A stretch of DNA of 31,798 nt from Haplomitrium mnioides (taxonomy: Eukaryota; Marchantiophyta; Haplomitriopsida; Calobryales). Below are positions 9,640 to 19,063 of the stretch, one piece after another; position 1 is the first letter of the stretch; each line of letters begins with the position of its first letter. Position numbers and translations under genes: made by a program. The stretch spans positions 76,337-108,134 of the forward strand of contig JBNGIS010020613.1 of assembly GCA_049999725.1 (NCBI GenBank), written 5' to 3'. Below the pieces are notes generated by a model. It saw only the letters and a program-made list of their open reading frames with translations, searched no databases and was not told the DNA's origin.

Positions 9640-10490
9640 ATGGAACACAAGATGAATCTTCATATGAAGAGGAAGATCAAGTTTATAAGCAAAAGGAGAA
9701 ATAACCTGAGAAATAAAGAAAGGACCAATCTAAGTAGAAGATAACTTACGAACTTGAGTATCTAAAGACAATGGAAGATCATGATTGGATAACATAACTT
9801 GGTCACTTAAAACATAAGAGCAATCACGACAACGACTATCGGCATATTGTTTTTGTCGATTTTGAACAATAGTAAGATGGTTGCAAGCATCTTGCAAGGA
9901 AGAAGACAAATGAGACAAAAAAGTAGCAATACTTGGAATATTAGAAGAAGTAGAAGAAAGCAAACCATCGAGAACAAGAGGATGCTGACCCAAATTAAGA
10001 AAGAAAGGAGAAAACCCAGTACTTGCTTGTTTGGAGTTGTTGTAGGCAAACTCCACAACTGGTAAGAAACTATCCCAATCGGTGTGATGAACATTGATGA
10101 ACGCGCGAAGCATGTCCTCTACAGTGCGATTAGCACGCTCTATTTGCCCATCTATTTGCGGATGATAAGTAGTAGACATAGAAAGTTTGGTTCTTAGAAG
10201 TTTGAATAACTCTCGTCAAAACTTTCCAGTGAAACGCGAATCCTGATTAGATATTAACGCCTTGGGCATTCCGTGATGGCAAAAAAAAATATCAAAGTAA
10301 ATTTTTGCCAATTGTGGAGCATCCACTGTATCCATCATTGGCGCTAAATGAATATGCTTTCTAAGCTTGTCCACAAACACCACAATAGCAGTAAACCCAC
10401 GAGGCGTAGTTGGAAGTGAAGTGACAAGATCCAAATTTACATATTCCCAACGAGCAATAGGAATTGGTAACGGTTGAAGAAGTCCCACTC
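9640..10490 (-). pseudogene. Integrase catalytic core and C-terminal domain of element B
   Basis: Integrase joins element DNA to the host chromosome. The minus-strand core begins WEYVNLDLVTSLP (first Asp), continues FVDKLRKHIHLAPM, then ALISNQDSRFTGKF and STTYHPQIDGQIERANRTVE, whose Glu is the third catalytic residue. In the second catalytic block the family has SDxDxRF; here it reads SNQDSRF, an Asp-to-Asn change from one G-to-A substitution. A TGA follows GKF where the family has Trp. Downstream, FAYNNSKQASTGFSPFFLNLGQHP is cut by shifts near 9730-9740, and KIHLVFHMSKLNPFVPSPSS (9600-9663) leads into the chromodomain. Confidence 0.88.
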
Positions 10491-10975
10491 ATTTTTTATT
10501 CAAAGCTTTGTTTCGTTGACAACTTTCACATGAACGAACAAAACCACGAACATCTCTAGCCAAGTTAGGCCACCACCAAGTGCGTTGAAGCAACTCTGTA
10601 GTTTTATCTACTCCAAGATGCCCAAAGATAGGAATGTCATGCGCTTCTTGTAAACGAGCCATTCGAAGCGTATCATCTTGTGGAACATATATTTGATGGC
10701 CTTGATAGAGAATACCATCTCGAATGGAGAAAGAATGATACTCACTATCCTTGACGACCAATCGTGCTTGAACCAGACTAAAGAAAGCATCTTCTTGTAA
10801 TTTTCTATGATAACTTCCACTAGTTGTCTCATCTAAATGTAAGATGCTAATGTTGCTCACCTCCATTGTATTCACTCGATGATCCAACCTTCGTGACAGT
10901 GCATCAAGAATGGTGTGGAACCTTCCTAGCTTGTACTCTAGCTTGATATCAAAGAGTTGCAATTGATCCTCTCAT
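10489..10975 (-). pseudogene. RNase H tail and zinc-binding domain of integrase, element B
   Basis: An open stretch of 157 codons on the minus strand. It starts in the last RNase H block (FDIKLEYKLGRF, DALSRR) and carries the integrase zinc-binding motif HDIPIFGH then CESCQRNK, an intact H-H-C-C pattern, with TWWWPNLARDVRGFVRSC between. The connection to protease at 10970-10985 is where RT has been deleted, since in a full element about 1.5 kb of RT and RNase H lie here (compare 2293-3480 in element A). Confidence 0.88.
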
Positions 10976-11200
10976 CGGTGATAGCGATGATTTTCTTTGC
11001 AAAACGTAGTGATATGAAAATTTCAGAACTTCCACAATCTACCAACATTCTACAAGAATGCTCATCAACCATACCGTCTAGATAAAACAAGGTACTTCTA
11101 ATTCTTGTCGAGCTTTTCATTCCATTTGAACTAATTAAGCTATTAATAAACCGCTCGACTATCTTTACTGAGGTCAGTCGTTTCCATGACTTTCTTCTTC
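10975..11200 (-). pseudogene. Aspartic protease start, element B (truncated)
   Basis: Minus-strand reading GMVDEHSCRMLVDCGSSEIF, then ISLRFAKKI, fits the flap and active-site region of gypsy proteases. The active-site triplet, usually D-[ST]-G, reads DCGSS, as in several plant gypsy lineages. The rest of protease is lost at the deletion junction. Confidence 0.7.
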
Positions 11201-11209
11201 AGCAGCTAT

Positions 11210-12037
11210 CACTTGAACAAGAGCACGTAGTTGACCTTGACGACGTGGGCAATTTGCAATCATATGACCAAGCTATAGACAATAAAAACATCCTCTATTA
11301 GTGAGTGCCACTCTATGTGCCGCATCAATCTCCATAGGTAGAGCCTCATTTGCTGGCACACAAACATTTGGTGAAGCTTGTTGTGGATGTGGATGTGGCC
11401 TAGCCTCATTGGTCGCTAGTAGCGAGTCATATTGTTCTGTCATACTCATTGCTTCTTCTAGTTGAGAGGGCTCTCTCATTGTCACTTCCATTCTAGTGCG
11501 ATCCTTCAATCCTCGAACAAAGTGATCCAAAGCTTCTCTCTTGCCCATATTAGGAATTTGCATAATGAGATTTTGAAATTGCGTGACATAGCTCTTTACC
11601 GTACCAAGTTGCTTCAATTCTGCCAAACAATCTCTTGCCATCTTTGGAGCATTCAAAACCCTAAATCTTAGATTTACCGCTTCTTTAAACTCTTGCTAAG
11701 AAGCAATTGGAGTGACAAATTCACGTTGAGCTTGCTCAATTTGATATCTCCACCAAGTCTTTGCCACTCCTTCCAACTGACTTCCAGCAAATAGAATTCT
11801 TCTACCATCCTCTCTTATATTGGTAGCCTCAAAATATTGCTCACAATCGAACAAGAAATTCTCAGATGCACTAGGAACCGTCTTCCTATCATAAGCCTTT
11901 GGCTTGGGAAACCACACATGACTTTCTTCTTCTTGAAAAGGTGCCCTATTCCTCATTTGCATTTGAACTTCTAGCAAGCGAGAAAGATGTTCAATTTGTT
12001 GTTGCATCACTTGCATCCTCCATTCTTGATTCTCCAT
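11210..12037 (-). pseudogene. Gag of element B
   Basis: The start Met at 12037 is followed by an N-terminal Gln-rich helix (MQVMQQQIEHLSRLLEVQMQ), then FLFDCEQYFEATNIREDGRR and KTWWRYQIEQAQ. An in-frame TAG at about 11697 is followed by a second open part with SYVTQFQNLIMQIPNMGKRE and ALDHFVRGLKDRTRMEV. The C-terminal knuckle reads CFYC, x4, H, x4, C (about 11235-11295) with a TAG inside it where other family members have Gln or Arg. The whole stretch is one frame, so two single-base changes account for the breaks. Gag coats the element RNA in the cytoplasm. Confidence 0.9.
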
Positions 12038-12055
12038 TCCACCAAAAAGAACGTA

Positions 12056-12067
12056 GCTCTGATACCA
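12056..12067 (-). promoter_or_regulatory. Primer binding site, initiator Met tRNA
   Basis: Minus strand TGGTATCAGAGC, one base inside the 5' LTR. It is the classic plant retrotransposon primer site complementary to the 3' end of initiator Met tRNA, and it fixes the LTR boundary. Confidence 0.92.
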
Positions 12068-12068
12068 A

Positions 12069-12505
12069 TGTAAAAGAACTCAAAGAGAACTCAAAGACCA
12101 ACTTTCAAATAAGTAATACTTCAAGACAACTCTAAAAGAGTTACACAACTCAAAGCCAATAAACAAACCAAATCCAAGAGTGTTAGCCATAGCCAAAGCC
12201 AAACAACCAAAGAGCCAAATCAAATTGAGAGGAACTCCAGAATGAGGAGTGGGGCTAAGAAACCCTTTAATTTATACACGAGAAGAGGGTGTCATCCCTC
12301 TTTCTTCTCTTACAAGTCACTTCTCATTTCAGCCCTAAAGGTGACTCTCTACCAAAAGCGACTTCGAATGCAAGTAACCTAAAAGTGACTCTCCACCAAA
12401 AGTGACTTCAAAAGCAAGTAATCCAATCTTAACCCTAAAAATGACTCACTACTACTCCTCTCTATTTTCTTATAAATAGCACAACCTTATGCTTGTACTA
12501 TTACA
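12069..12505 (-). repeat. 5' LTR of element B
   Basis: 437 bp, TGTAAAAGAACTC to CTTGTACTATTACA. The boundary is set by the primer site on one side and by the target duplication on the other. It keeps both terminal dinucleotides. Relative to the 3' LTR it has a 6-bp duplication (AGCCAT AGCCAA) and a short gap near its end. Confidence 0.92.
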
Positions 12506-12510
12506 CCCTC
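12506..12510. repeat. Target site duplication, right copy
   Basis: CCCTC, partner of CCCTA at 8896-8900. Confidence 0.65.
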
Positions 12511-13560
12511 CAACTAATGTAGCAAGAGTGGCCTAAACCAAATCACTGAGTTCTTTGCCCAAGAAAACTTGCAATAACAATGTACTCTACCACCCCCTTG
12601 GTGTGGCCTTTCCAAACATTCATTTGAAAAATAAAATTCCCTTTCAATACATAATAAAAATTCAATTGGAATAGAAGATGTCCCTATAGTTGAATAAACT
12701 CCTATACCAATAGATCTTTCACTTCCAGAATTTTATACCCATTGTTCGTGGTGCTCGAATGAAATACTAGATATGCCAAGGTTCATTCTCTTTCAATGCC
12801 TTGTTTGGGCAATCTTCTTTGGTCATCCCATAAGCCTTTCTCATTGACTCATCAATAAACGCCGGTGAAGACTTCCTAACCACCACTACAATTTGAGCCT
12901 CCTTCACATTCATCTAGATGATCTCCATCCTCTTGAATACCAAGGACATATCTTCCAACCAAGTCTTGTTGAAAAATCCCTATAATGCTTGCTTTATCAA
13001 ACATTTCCTCAAATTGTAGGAAATCTTTGGTAAGTACAAGCTCTTAATTGGCCCATTTGGCACTCTTGGGTGACCTTCCTTTCAACCCATCTCAAATTTA
13101 CACACTCTTTTGATCTCTTTGGTGATCTTAGCTTCCCCATCCTCTTCTCTAGTCGCAAAATAGTGCCATTTTTTGCTCCGACCTTCGCGTTGCAACCCTT
13201 GTGCCTCTTCAACCTCTTGGCATATTTTCTTTGACAAAGCGCGAAGAATAATCTTTCAAAACTTCTTGGTCACTTCCCACTCCACATCATAATGATGACT
13301 AGCAACACATTAACTTCAACTGTTGACGACAAATAACTCCCTCCAATTTATTGGATCATGCCAATGCCATTGATATACTCATTTGGAGTCATCCTCTTTT
13401 GACTTTCTTTCGGCCTTCCAAAGTTAATCTTCCCAACTTATTTCTTCAATTTGACATCCAATTTAGTCCGCTCATAGTAGCATCTTCAAATGTTCATATT
13501 TTCTACCTCTTTCTATTCTTTTTGCTCAATTTCCTTCAAATTTTTTAGAAAAATAACCTT
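12506..13560 (-). pseudogene. Decayed coding sequence, 5' part, unrecognised
   Basis: The minus strand carries long readable stretches. From about 13560: KINFGRPKESQKRMTPNEYI; after a shift, HDPINWRELFVVNS; then HHYDVEWEVTKKF, ILRALSKKICQEVEEAQGLQ, KWHYFATREEDGEAKITKEI, SLYLPKISYNLRKCLIKQAL and AFIDESMRKAYGMTKEDCPN. After another shift near 12790 comes an open run of about 80 codons through SIGIGVYSTIGTSSIPIEFL and HCYCKFSWAKNSVIWF, which reaches the element B target site. Breaks are mostly TAG or TGA. No domain is recognised. With element B and one target copy removed, the last frame runs on into 8895-8716 with only one TAG. Confidence 0.55.
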
Positions 13561-13669
13561 ATACAATCTTTTCTAGCTAAATCTCTCTAAAAATAGCCCC
13601 ACACCCTTTGGGTTAGCGAAGTTGTTTCATCTTCCAAAGATTTCTTCCAATCTGAGGAAATGTTTGCAA

Positions 13670-13870
13670 ATAAGGGGATAATGGGAAACTTTCAACAAGA
13701 TGTGAGATGTTGGCTGTATTTCATAAGTCCAAAATTTTGCAGATTGATGTGAGAATGGAGGTGATTGTGTTGATTAGGTGGAGGAATAAAGTTGGCGATA
13801 AGAGAACAAATAATGCGAGAGATTTATGGCTTGTTCTGAAGAAGATTGTCATGAGAAGATCTTGGTAGGA
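13670..13870 (+). other. Short plus-strand coding-like stretch
   Basis: About 64 codons open from DNGKLSTRCEMLAVF through MEVIVLIRWRNKVG and NNARDLWLVLKKIVMRRSW to a TAG near 13867. It is unassigned, and neighbouring sequence is noncoding in character. It may be an exon remnant or chance. Confidence 0.2.
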
Positions 13871-14880
13871 AAGGAACATTTGAGTTATCTTATTGCTAAC
13901 CCAACCATGACTAATGATGGTTACAAGATTCCGAAGATCAAAGATAACAACCGCTACTTTGAACCTATAACCACTGTTGGGTTCTTGTTTCATTTTTCGT
14001 TCTCAAAAACCAACTTTGAAAGTTTAGCAACCAAAATCATGAGTTTGATGCCAATGATGCTCATTTGCAAGAAAAAAAAAAGTAATTTTATATATCAAAA
14101 TTGCTTATTTCAAGTTCACAATGTATTCAAAACCAATCTTCTTATGAGAATATTATCAAAATTGCTTTTTATAATTTCTTCTTTAAAAAAGATGAGCATC
14201 ATCGAACAAAAAATATACAAAATATGCACGACATTTGTTGCTAAATATTTTCAAAACTAACAATGATGTTATTAATTTAAAGATTTGATGAAAACATTCA
14301 AATTTTATGAGAAACGTGTTCAATCAAAAAAGATACTTAAGCGCGCAAGAACTTTGAACCGTAGTCTTAAAGCTTATACACATAGAAATTGTTGAAGCAA
14401 CTCTGCACTTGGAATACTAAAGCTTAGATATGCGTGGAATGTTGGGGCTCTCACGTATAGGAACTTTGAACTAGAACCCAAATGTGCAAGTGCAAGAAGA
14501 TTAATCAAGCAAAATTGTGAAAAGATTGCTAAAACCAAGGCTCGTTTGGATAATTGAAGCCCAAGAGAGCTTGAACAACTAAACCCCATACACACATGGA
14601 CATAAAGCCCACACAAGCTTGAACAACTAAAGCCAATGCGCACATAGAAAATTGAAGCCCATGCAAGCACGGACTACCGAGTAATTGGATGCACGGACCT
14701 TTCATGAAAGCATAGACTTTGTTGCTAATTTTAATGAAAACTAATATATTTCGTTCAAAAATAATTTTGAGAAAGAAATTGAATCGTGAAGAAAATACTT
14801 AAATTGGATTTGGAATGCAATATAAAAAAAGACAAATCAAATAATATTTTGTAAGAAAAATGCTTTATTATGTTCAAAAT
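13870..14880. repeat. Duplication unit 1, noncoding 3' flank of pseudogene copy 1
   Basis: CCGCTACTTTGAACCTATAA and TTCTTGTTTCA at about 13952-13990 match CCGCTACTTTGAACTAGGAA and TTCTTGTTTCA at about 17347-17390, offset by about 3.4 kb. Between about 14350 and 14700 are loosely repeated pieces around CTTTGAAC, AAAGCTTA, CACACATGGAC and CCCATGCAAGCACGGACT, a degenerate version of the 37-bp array at 17730-18080. The rest is AT-rich. Confidence 0.5.
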
Positions 14881-14885
14881 TTACA

Positions 14886-15524
14886 TCAGTCTGATGCTAC
14901 AATCGTATCCTCTTTAGGAGGAATAGTCTTATCTAAATCTATTGCTTGAAAAGCTTCAGCATTTGCAACCGCTAGAGAGTCGTGTTGAGACTTTCGAGTC
15001 CCTAAAATTGCAATAGAATTACTAGATGCACTTGCATTACCAGGAGGAACAAGCTTCTTATGGTACACATATAATATCTCCAATTTGGTAACATTGAATA
15101 GCCAAGAAGCCATCGTCAAAACTCTTTGAGAAATATAGATAGATTGACGTCAATCATATTCCACTACGATGTGATTTTGCATCAGCTTTAAAGCACAGAC
15201 AAGGTGTGTGCCAGACTCAAAGCAAAGATCTAAAATCCAATCTTGCTCTATTGTTAAATGTTCAATGAAAAAATTATACAAAGCGTGAAGCTTTTGGTAA
15301 TATTCACAAAAGCATCATCTCGTGGATGTTTAAGCTTGGCCGACACATCCAGGCAACTGAACACACTCTGCATAATTTGGCAAAGATGACCAGTGGCATC
15401 ATCTGCTTGCAAGTTGAAGAGCTTCATGCTTTGGTTGCCCTTCATCTTACTAGCCCATAGTCCAATACTTGTGGGTGTGAGCGATTCTAGGACCATTCGA
15501 ATGATGAATATTGCTTTTGCCCAT
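14886..15524 (-). pseudogene. Methyltransferase-like gene, copy 1, last exon
   Basis: The exon opens after a TTACTAG acceptor (15526-15525) with GGCAAAAGCAATATTCATCA and ends at a stop at 14886. Translation in shifting frames gives MKLFNLQADDATGHLCQIMQ, QSVFSCLDVSAKLKHPRDD, QDWILDLCFESGTHLVCALK and HIVVEYD, then a TGA, RQSIYISQRVLTMASW. The pattern W[IV]LDLxxGSG...GxNxxxVExDxxQ...RV resembles the SAM-binding motif I end of beta-class DNA N6-adenine/N4-cytosine methyltransferases. In this copy the GSG glycines are changed (FESG) and the D-R-Q Arg is a TGA, so it is dead. Copy 2 is at 18348-18965. Confidence 0.6.
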
Positions 15525-15621
15525 CTAGTAACAAAAACAATTATATAAGACAAAGGAAAAAAAGTAAATAAAAAATAAAATAGATAAACTATCAGATGAA
15601 AAAAATCAAAATACAACCTAC
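15525..15621 (-). other. Intron between the last two exons of copy 1
   Basis: Donor GTAGGTTG at 15621 downward and a T-rich tract leading to the TTACTAG acceptor. The same intron exists in copy 2 (18966-19063) at the same codon. Confidence 0.65.
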
Positions 15622-16310
15622 CAGACATCAGGGTTGATAGCTTAGCAAACTTCTAGAAAACCATCCTTGACAATGCCAAATTGTTGCAAAGAGTGGATAA
15701 TTACAAAAGACCAAAACTCGGAAGTAGTAACAACCGCAAAAGAAGAAACCATATAAAAAATATCATCTTTTGTGAAGGGGTTCGAATCATCATGCTTATA
15801 TTCTTTAAGGTTATAACCATAAGGAATATTATCAAAAGCTAAAGTAAAACATCTTTGCTTCATTAAACCTTTCAACTGTTGAGCATTAGACTCCCTATTG
15901 TCGTAGTATGCATTTTCTTCTCTTGGAATACACCAGACATCTGGCTGTAGCTAATAAATACACATCATTACATTGGCTATATAGACATTGTTTGAACCGA
16001 TCCTTTACAAGTAGGTATGTTTTAAATCTCGCAAATTATCCTCCACATTCTCATCCTATTTGCCATAGAAGACCAAACTCTTTCCCATCATGAATTGATA
16101 ATGTGCTCTTTCACTCGAGTTCATCTTTCCACCACTCCTACCATAATACAAAATATATGCCTTGCAAATTGCTTGAATTAGAATAGGAAAAACAAATGGG
16201 TTGGGATCTGACAAAATTTACTCCATCATTTCTACTCCAAATTGCTCAACCAATCGTTGGCGCACATGGATCTTAGCTATGATAAATGCATGTACTACAA
16301 TGGTCATTCT
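15622..16310 (-). pseudogene. Methyltransferase-like gene, copy 1, upstream exon
   Basis: One frame runs from about 16308 to the donor at 15622, about 229 codons with four stops. It reads HVRQRLVEQFGVEMM, PNPFVFPILIQAICKAYILY, RSGGKMNSSERAHYQFMMGK, then PREENAYYDNRESNAQQLKG, PYGYNLKEYKHDDSNPFTKD and EFWSFVIIHSLQQFGIVKDG. The last third corresponds to copy 2 at about 19064-19330. The first two thirds (upstream of about 15920) do not match copy 2, although the frame is continuous. The upstream part is unassigned. Either the two genes differ in this exon or one of them is a chimera. Confidence 0.5.
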
Positions 16311-16314
16311 TCAT

Positions 16315-16590
16315 TCATTCGTTGAAACCGTTAAGAATTCTCTCCTTTAGACAATAGAATAATCGTTCATGCTCCAAGATCTATACCCACTCCGTTGAAG
16401 AGCACAAACGTTTATACAATAGTGCGGCCAAAGAGGCAAAGTCATTTAGCAAGACTAAGTAGTAGCTCATCAAGTTGACAAAACGTTTCAATTCAATGTT
16501 GTTGCGTGGTGGCGGTACATTGTCAATTCTTCTCACAATTTCAGATTTTCGTAGCCACTTTCTCATCACATCTCCACTTGACATTCAAAA
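16315..16590 (-). pseudogene. Gypsy RT/RNase H connection fragment
   Basis: The minus strand reads VRRIDNVPPPRNNIELKRFV, then MSYYLVLLNDFASLAALLYK, then STEWV, stop, ILEHERLFYCLKERI. This fits the RT thumb to RNase H link of Ty3/gypsy pol (IxxxPPPxNxxELxxFLG, YYxxxIxxFAxIAxPLxxLxKK, FxWxxExxxAFxxLK). The stop sits where the family has Trp (TGG to TAG). No other parts of a gypsy element adjoin it, so it is an isolated fragment. It lies immediately upstream of the copy 1 exon. Confidence 0.65.
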
Positions 16591-17345
16591 CTCTTCACTC
16601 TTTTGAAAACCCCTCCTCAAGTGCTTGTCTTCCAAGAGCTCCTCCAAATGCCTCACCAATGGTCTCTCCAAGAATGAACTCCCCAAGTGTGAAAATGAAT
16701 GCTAAGCTCAAGCCACTCTAAGCCCCTTTGCTCTCTCTTTATATACTAATTTAACTAATTACTACTAGCAAAACCTAGAGATGCTTATACCCTAAGTAAA
16801 AGCTAGCCTTTCAATTTTAAATTCAAAAGTATCTCCTAGAATATCTACTAAAGTATCTTCGCCTTTTTCTCAATAAGCTTTCATTTGGAGGTTTTCTCAA
16901 AAGTAGTTCTAAAGTAACTTTAACTTTTTCCTATTTTTCCAAGAAGGAGCTTCTCATTTGGAGCTTTCCTTGACCATAAATCTAAAAAATTCAGCTAATC
17001 CCTTTTATTTTTCCCTAAATAAAAAAGCTACTTTCATATTTAGAGATTTCTCTAAAGAACAAGTCAAAGATTAAAGTAGTCTCTCTTGACTTTTCTCCTT
17101 TTCAATGCCTTCTAGAAGAATCCCTCTAAAATCCTTGATACGAGTTCAAACCGCCTATACTATACCTTGCTAAAAAGCTTATAAAATAAGCTCTATACTT
17201 ATGAAGTAATATTTTCATTTTCTATTATCTATATACTCTCTGTCTTGACTTTTTTGCAAAGTCCTAGTTTATCTTTGATTGGTTATAACTCTCGGTTTAT
17301 AATAGATTTTTCATTTTTGTAAATTGTTACTAATGATATTTAATA
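16591..17345. other. No feature recognised
   Basis: Pyrimidine-rich and AT-rich sequence between the gypsy fragment and the second duplication unit. TTTATATACT near 16738 is TATA-like, but nothing around it supports a promoter. Confidence 0.4.
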
Positions 17346-17729
17346 GCCGCTACTTTGAACTAGGAACCGCTAGCAAGTTCTTGTTTCACTTAGTAGTTAA
17401 AAATATATTTTTTTTGTGATTTGGTATTGAAAAACATCAATTTTACGTTTGTTATCTTTTTTTCGTAAAGAAAATTGTTTTTTAGAAATACAAATTGCGT
17501 ATTTTACATTGAGATTATATTCAAAAAATTCTTTATAATAGACACCTTAGAAAACAAGCATTTTGGTTATTGAAATATTTAATTAAAACCTCACACTATT
17601 GTGAATACACTAAATTCATAAAAAATAAAATAAAACATATATTTTTTTATGAAAACAAATTACGAGAAAACGTGAATGTCTAGTCGGGTACGGACTTTGA
17701 ACAAGACTTTGAGTGTCATAGCTATTAAA

Positions 17730-18080
17730 TCCTATGCAAGCATAGACTCCAAACTAGAACCCTTAAGCCTATGCACGCATGGACTCCGAACGAGAATCCT
17801 AAAGCCTATGTGGGCTTAGACTCTGAACAAGAACAATAAAGTTATGCACGCATGGACTTTGAACTAGAACCCTAAAGCCTTTGCGGGTCAAGATTCTAAA
17901 CAAGAACTCTAAAGCCTATACACGCATAGACTTTGAACGAGAACCCTTGTCTTATGCGTGCATGGACTCTGAACAATGATCTTAATGCTTGTGCACGCAT
18001 AGACTCCAAACGAGAACTAGAAAGCTTATTGTGCATAGACTCTAAACAAGAACATAAAGCTTGAGCGGCAAAAGATTGCA
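17730..18080. repeat. 37-bp palindrome-centred tandem array, about 10 units
   Basis: The unit is close to GCCTATGCACGCATGGACTC followed by CGAACGAGAACCCTAAA, about 37 bp and imperfect. Units start near 17731, 17768, 17805, 17841 and onward. The core TATGCACGCATA or ATGCGTGCAT is self-complementary or nearly so. The open frames that cross this array arise from the repeat and are not genes. It lies in the 3' flank of copy 2. Confidence 0.8.
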
Positions 18081-18347
18081 AGAGTTCATATGCGTTTGGA
18101 CTCCAAGCCCATGTGCACATGGACTCTAAGCCCATGTGCACAGGGACTTCAAACCATTCTAAGATTAGCAATTGACTCCAAACCATTCTTAGACTAACAA
18201 TTGACTCAAACCATTCTTAGGTGCACCAAATTGAATCGTGATGAAATGACTTGAAATGGATTGAGAGTGCAACAAGTTGAAACTTTGGCAAATAAAACTT
18301 TGTAAAAAAAATACTTTATTAATAGCACAATTTTTTCAAACATATGC

Positions 18348-18965
18348 TCAGGCTCTATCCTCCTCGTGAAGAATAGTCTCATCTAAATCCAAAGGTTGAG
18401 CATTTACATCCACTAGAGAGTCATGGTGATACTTTCCGATCCTAGTTATTGCGAAAGAGCCAGTAGTAGTAGCTGTAGTACTAGGAGGAACGGGTTCCTT
18501 GTGGTATGCATAAACTATTTGTGACTCGATCACATTGGATGGCAAGGAAGCCATTGCCAAAACCCTCTTAGGAATGTAGATAGATTGACGTCTATCATAT
18601 TCCACCACGATGCAATTTTGCATCAGCTTTAAAGTACAGACAAGGCATTTGCCAGACCCAGAGCAAAGATCTAAGATCCAATCTTGCTCTGTTGACAAAT
18701 GGTCGATGAAAAAATTTATAAAGAGCATACGGCTTCTGACAAACATTGACAGGAGCATTATCTCCTAGATGTTTAAGTTTGGTAGAAACCGTATGACAAC
18801 TAAAAACACTATGTATGATTTGCCGAGGAAGTCCCGTCAAAGAAGCAAGCTGCAAATTAAAAAGCCTCATGCTCCTCTTCCCTTCTTTCGTCCAGTAGCC
18901 CACAGTCCAATATTATGGGCATGTGCGATTCTGGGACTACTAGAATGATGAATGTTGCTTTTGTC
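18348..18965 (-). pseudogene. Methyltransferase-like gene, copy 2, last exon
   Basis: The acceptor TTTTTACAAG ends at 18966 and the exon runs to a stop at 18348. Readable parts, with a frameshift near 18720, are SMRLFNLQLASLTGLPRQII, STKLKHLGDNAPVNV, then EQDWILDLCSGSGKCLVCTL, KLMQNCIVVEYDRRQSIYIP, KRVLAMASL and a low-complexity tail (PPSTTATTTGS, LDLDETILHEEDRA). DLCSGSG followed about 20 residues later by VEYD is the SAM-binding loop and acidic residue of Rossmann-type methyltransferases, in the layout of beta-class DNA methylases. The DPPY-type motif was not found. Compared with copy 1 I see about 11 differences in 113 aligned bases around this motif. Confidence 0.6.
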
Positions 18966-19063
18966 CTTGTAAAAAGGAAAACAAACAAATTAAACATTTC
19001 AACCAATATGTAAGAAAAGTAAAACGAGAAATCATAAACCAAAAAAATCAAAGAACGACTTAC
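18966..19063 (-). other. Intron of copy 2
   Basis: Donor GTAAGTCG (19063 downward), a T-rich tract, acceptor ACAAG at 18966. Same position as the copy 1 intron at 15525-15621. Confidence 0.7.

Larger units (their letters stand above)
8901..12505 (-). mobile_element. Element B: internally deleted Ty3/gypsy chromovirus-type retrotransposon
   Basis: Two LTRs of about 437 bp flank a 2.7-kb internal region, with a primer site at 12056-12067, a polypurine tract at 9339-9353 and a near-perfect 5-bp target duplication. The internal order on the minus strand is gag, zinc knuckle, protease start, then directly RNase H end, integrase and chromodomain. RT and most of RNase H are missing, deleted near 10970-10985. 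The presence of a chromodomain after integrase places it with the chromoviruses. Without RT it could move only with help from another element, and its gag and integrase are also damaged. It is inserted in an older decayed minus-strand coding sequence. Confidence 0.92.

Noticed and set aside
9493-10065. Plus-strand open frames in the integrase region of element B
   Set aside because: They are antisense shadows of the integrase and chromodomain reading on the minus strand.
13826-14260. Open frame of 144 codons on the plus strand
   Set aside because: It covers the AT-rich, noncoding edge of the duplication unit. The Lys/Phe/Ile-rich translation is what AT-rich DNA gives, and the matching region at 17345 is not open.
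17730-18080. Regular repeats as a CRISPR array
   Set aside because: There are no unique spacers between the repeats, the units are imperfect and directly adjacent, there are no cas genes, and the setting is a plant nuclear genome.
17896-18186. Open frame of 96 codons on the minus strand
   Set aside because: It runs through the 37-bp repeat array. The protein is only the translation of the repeats.
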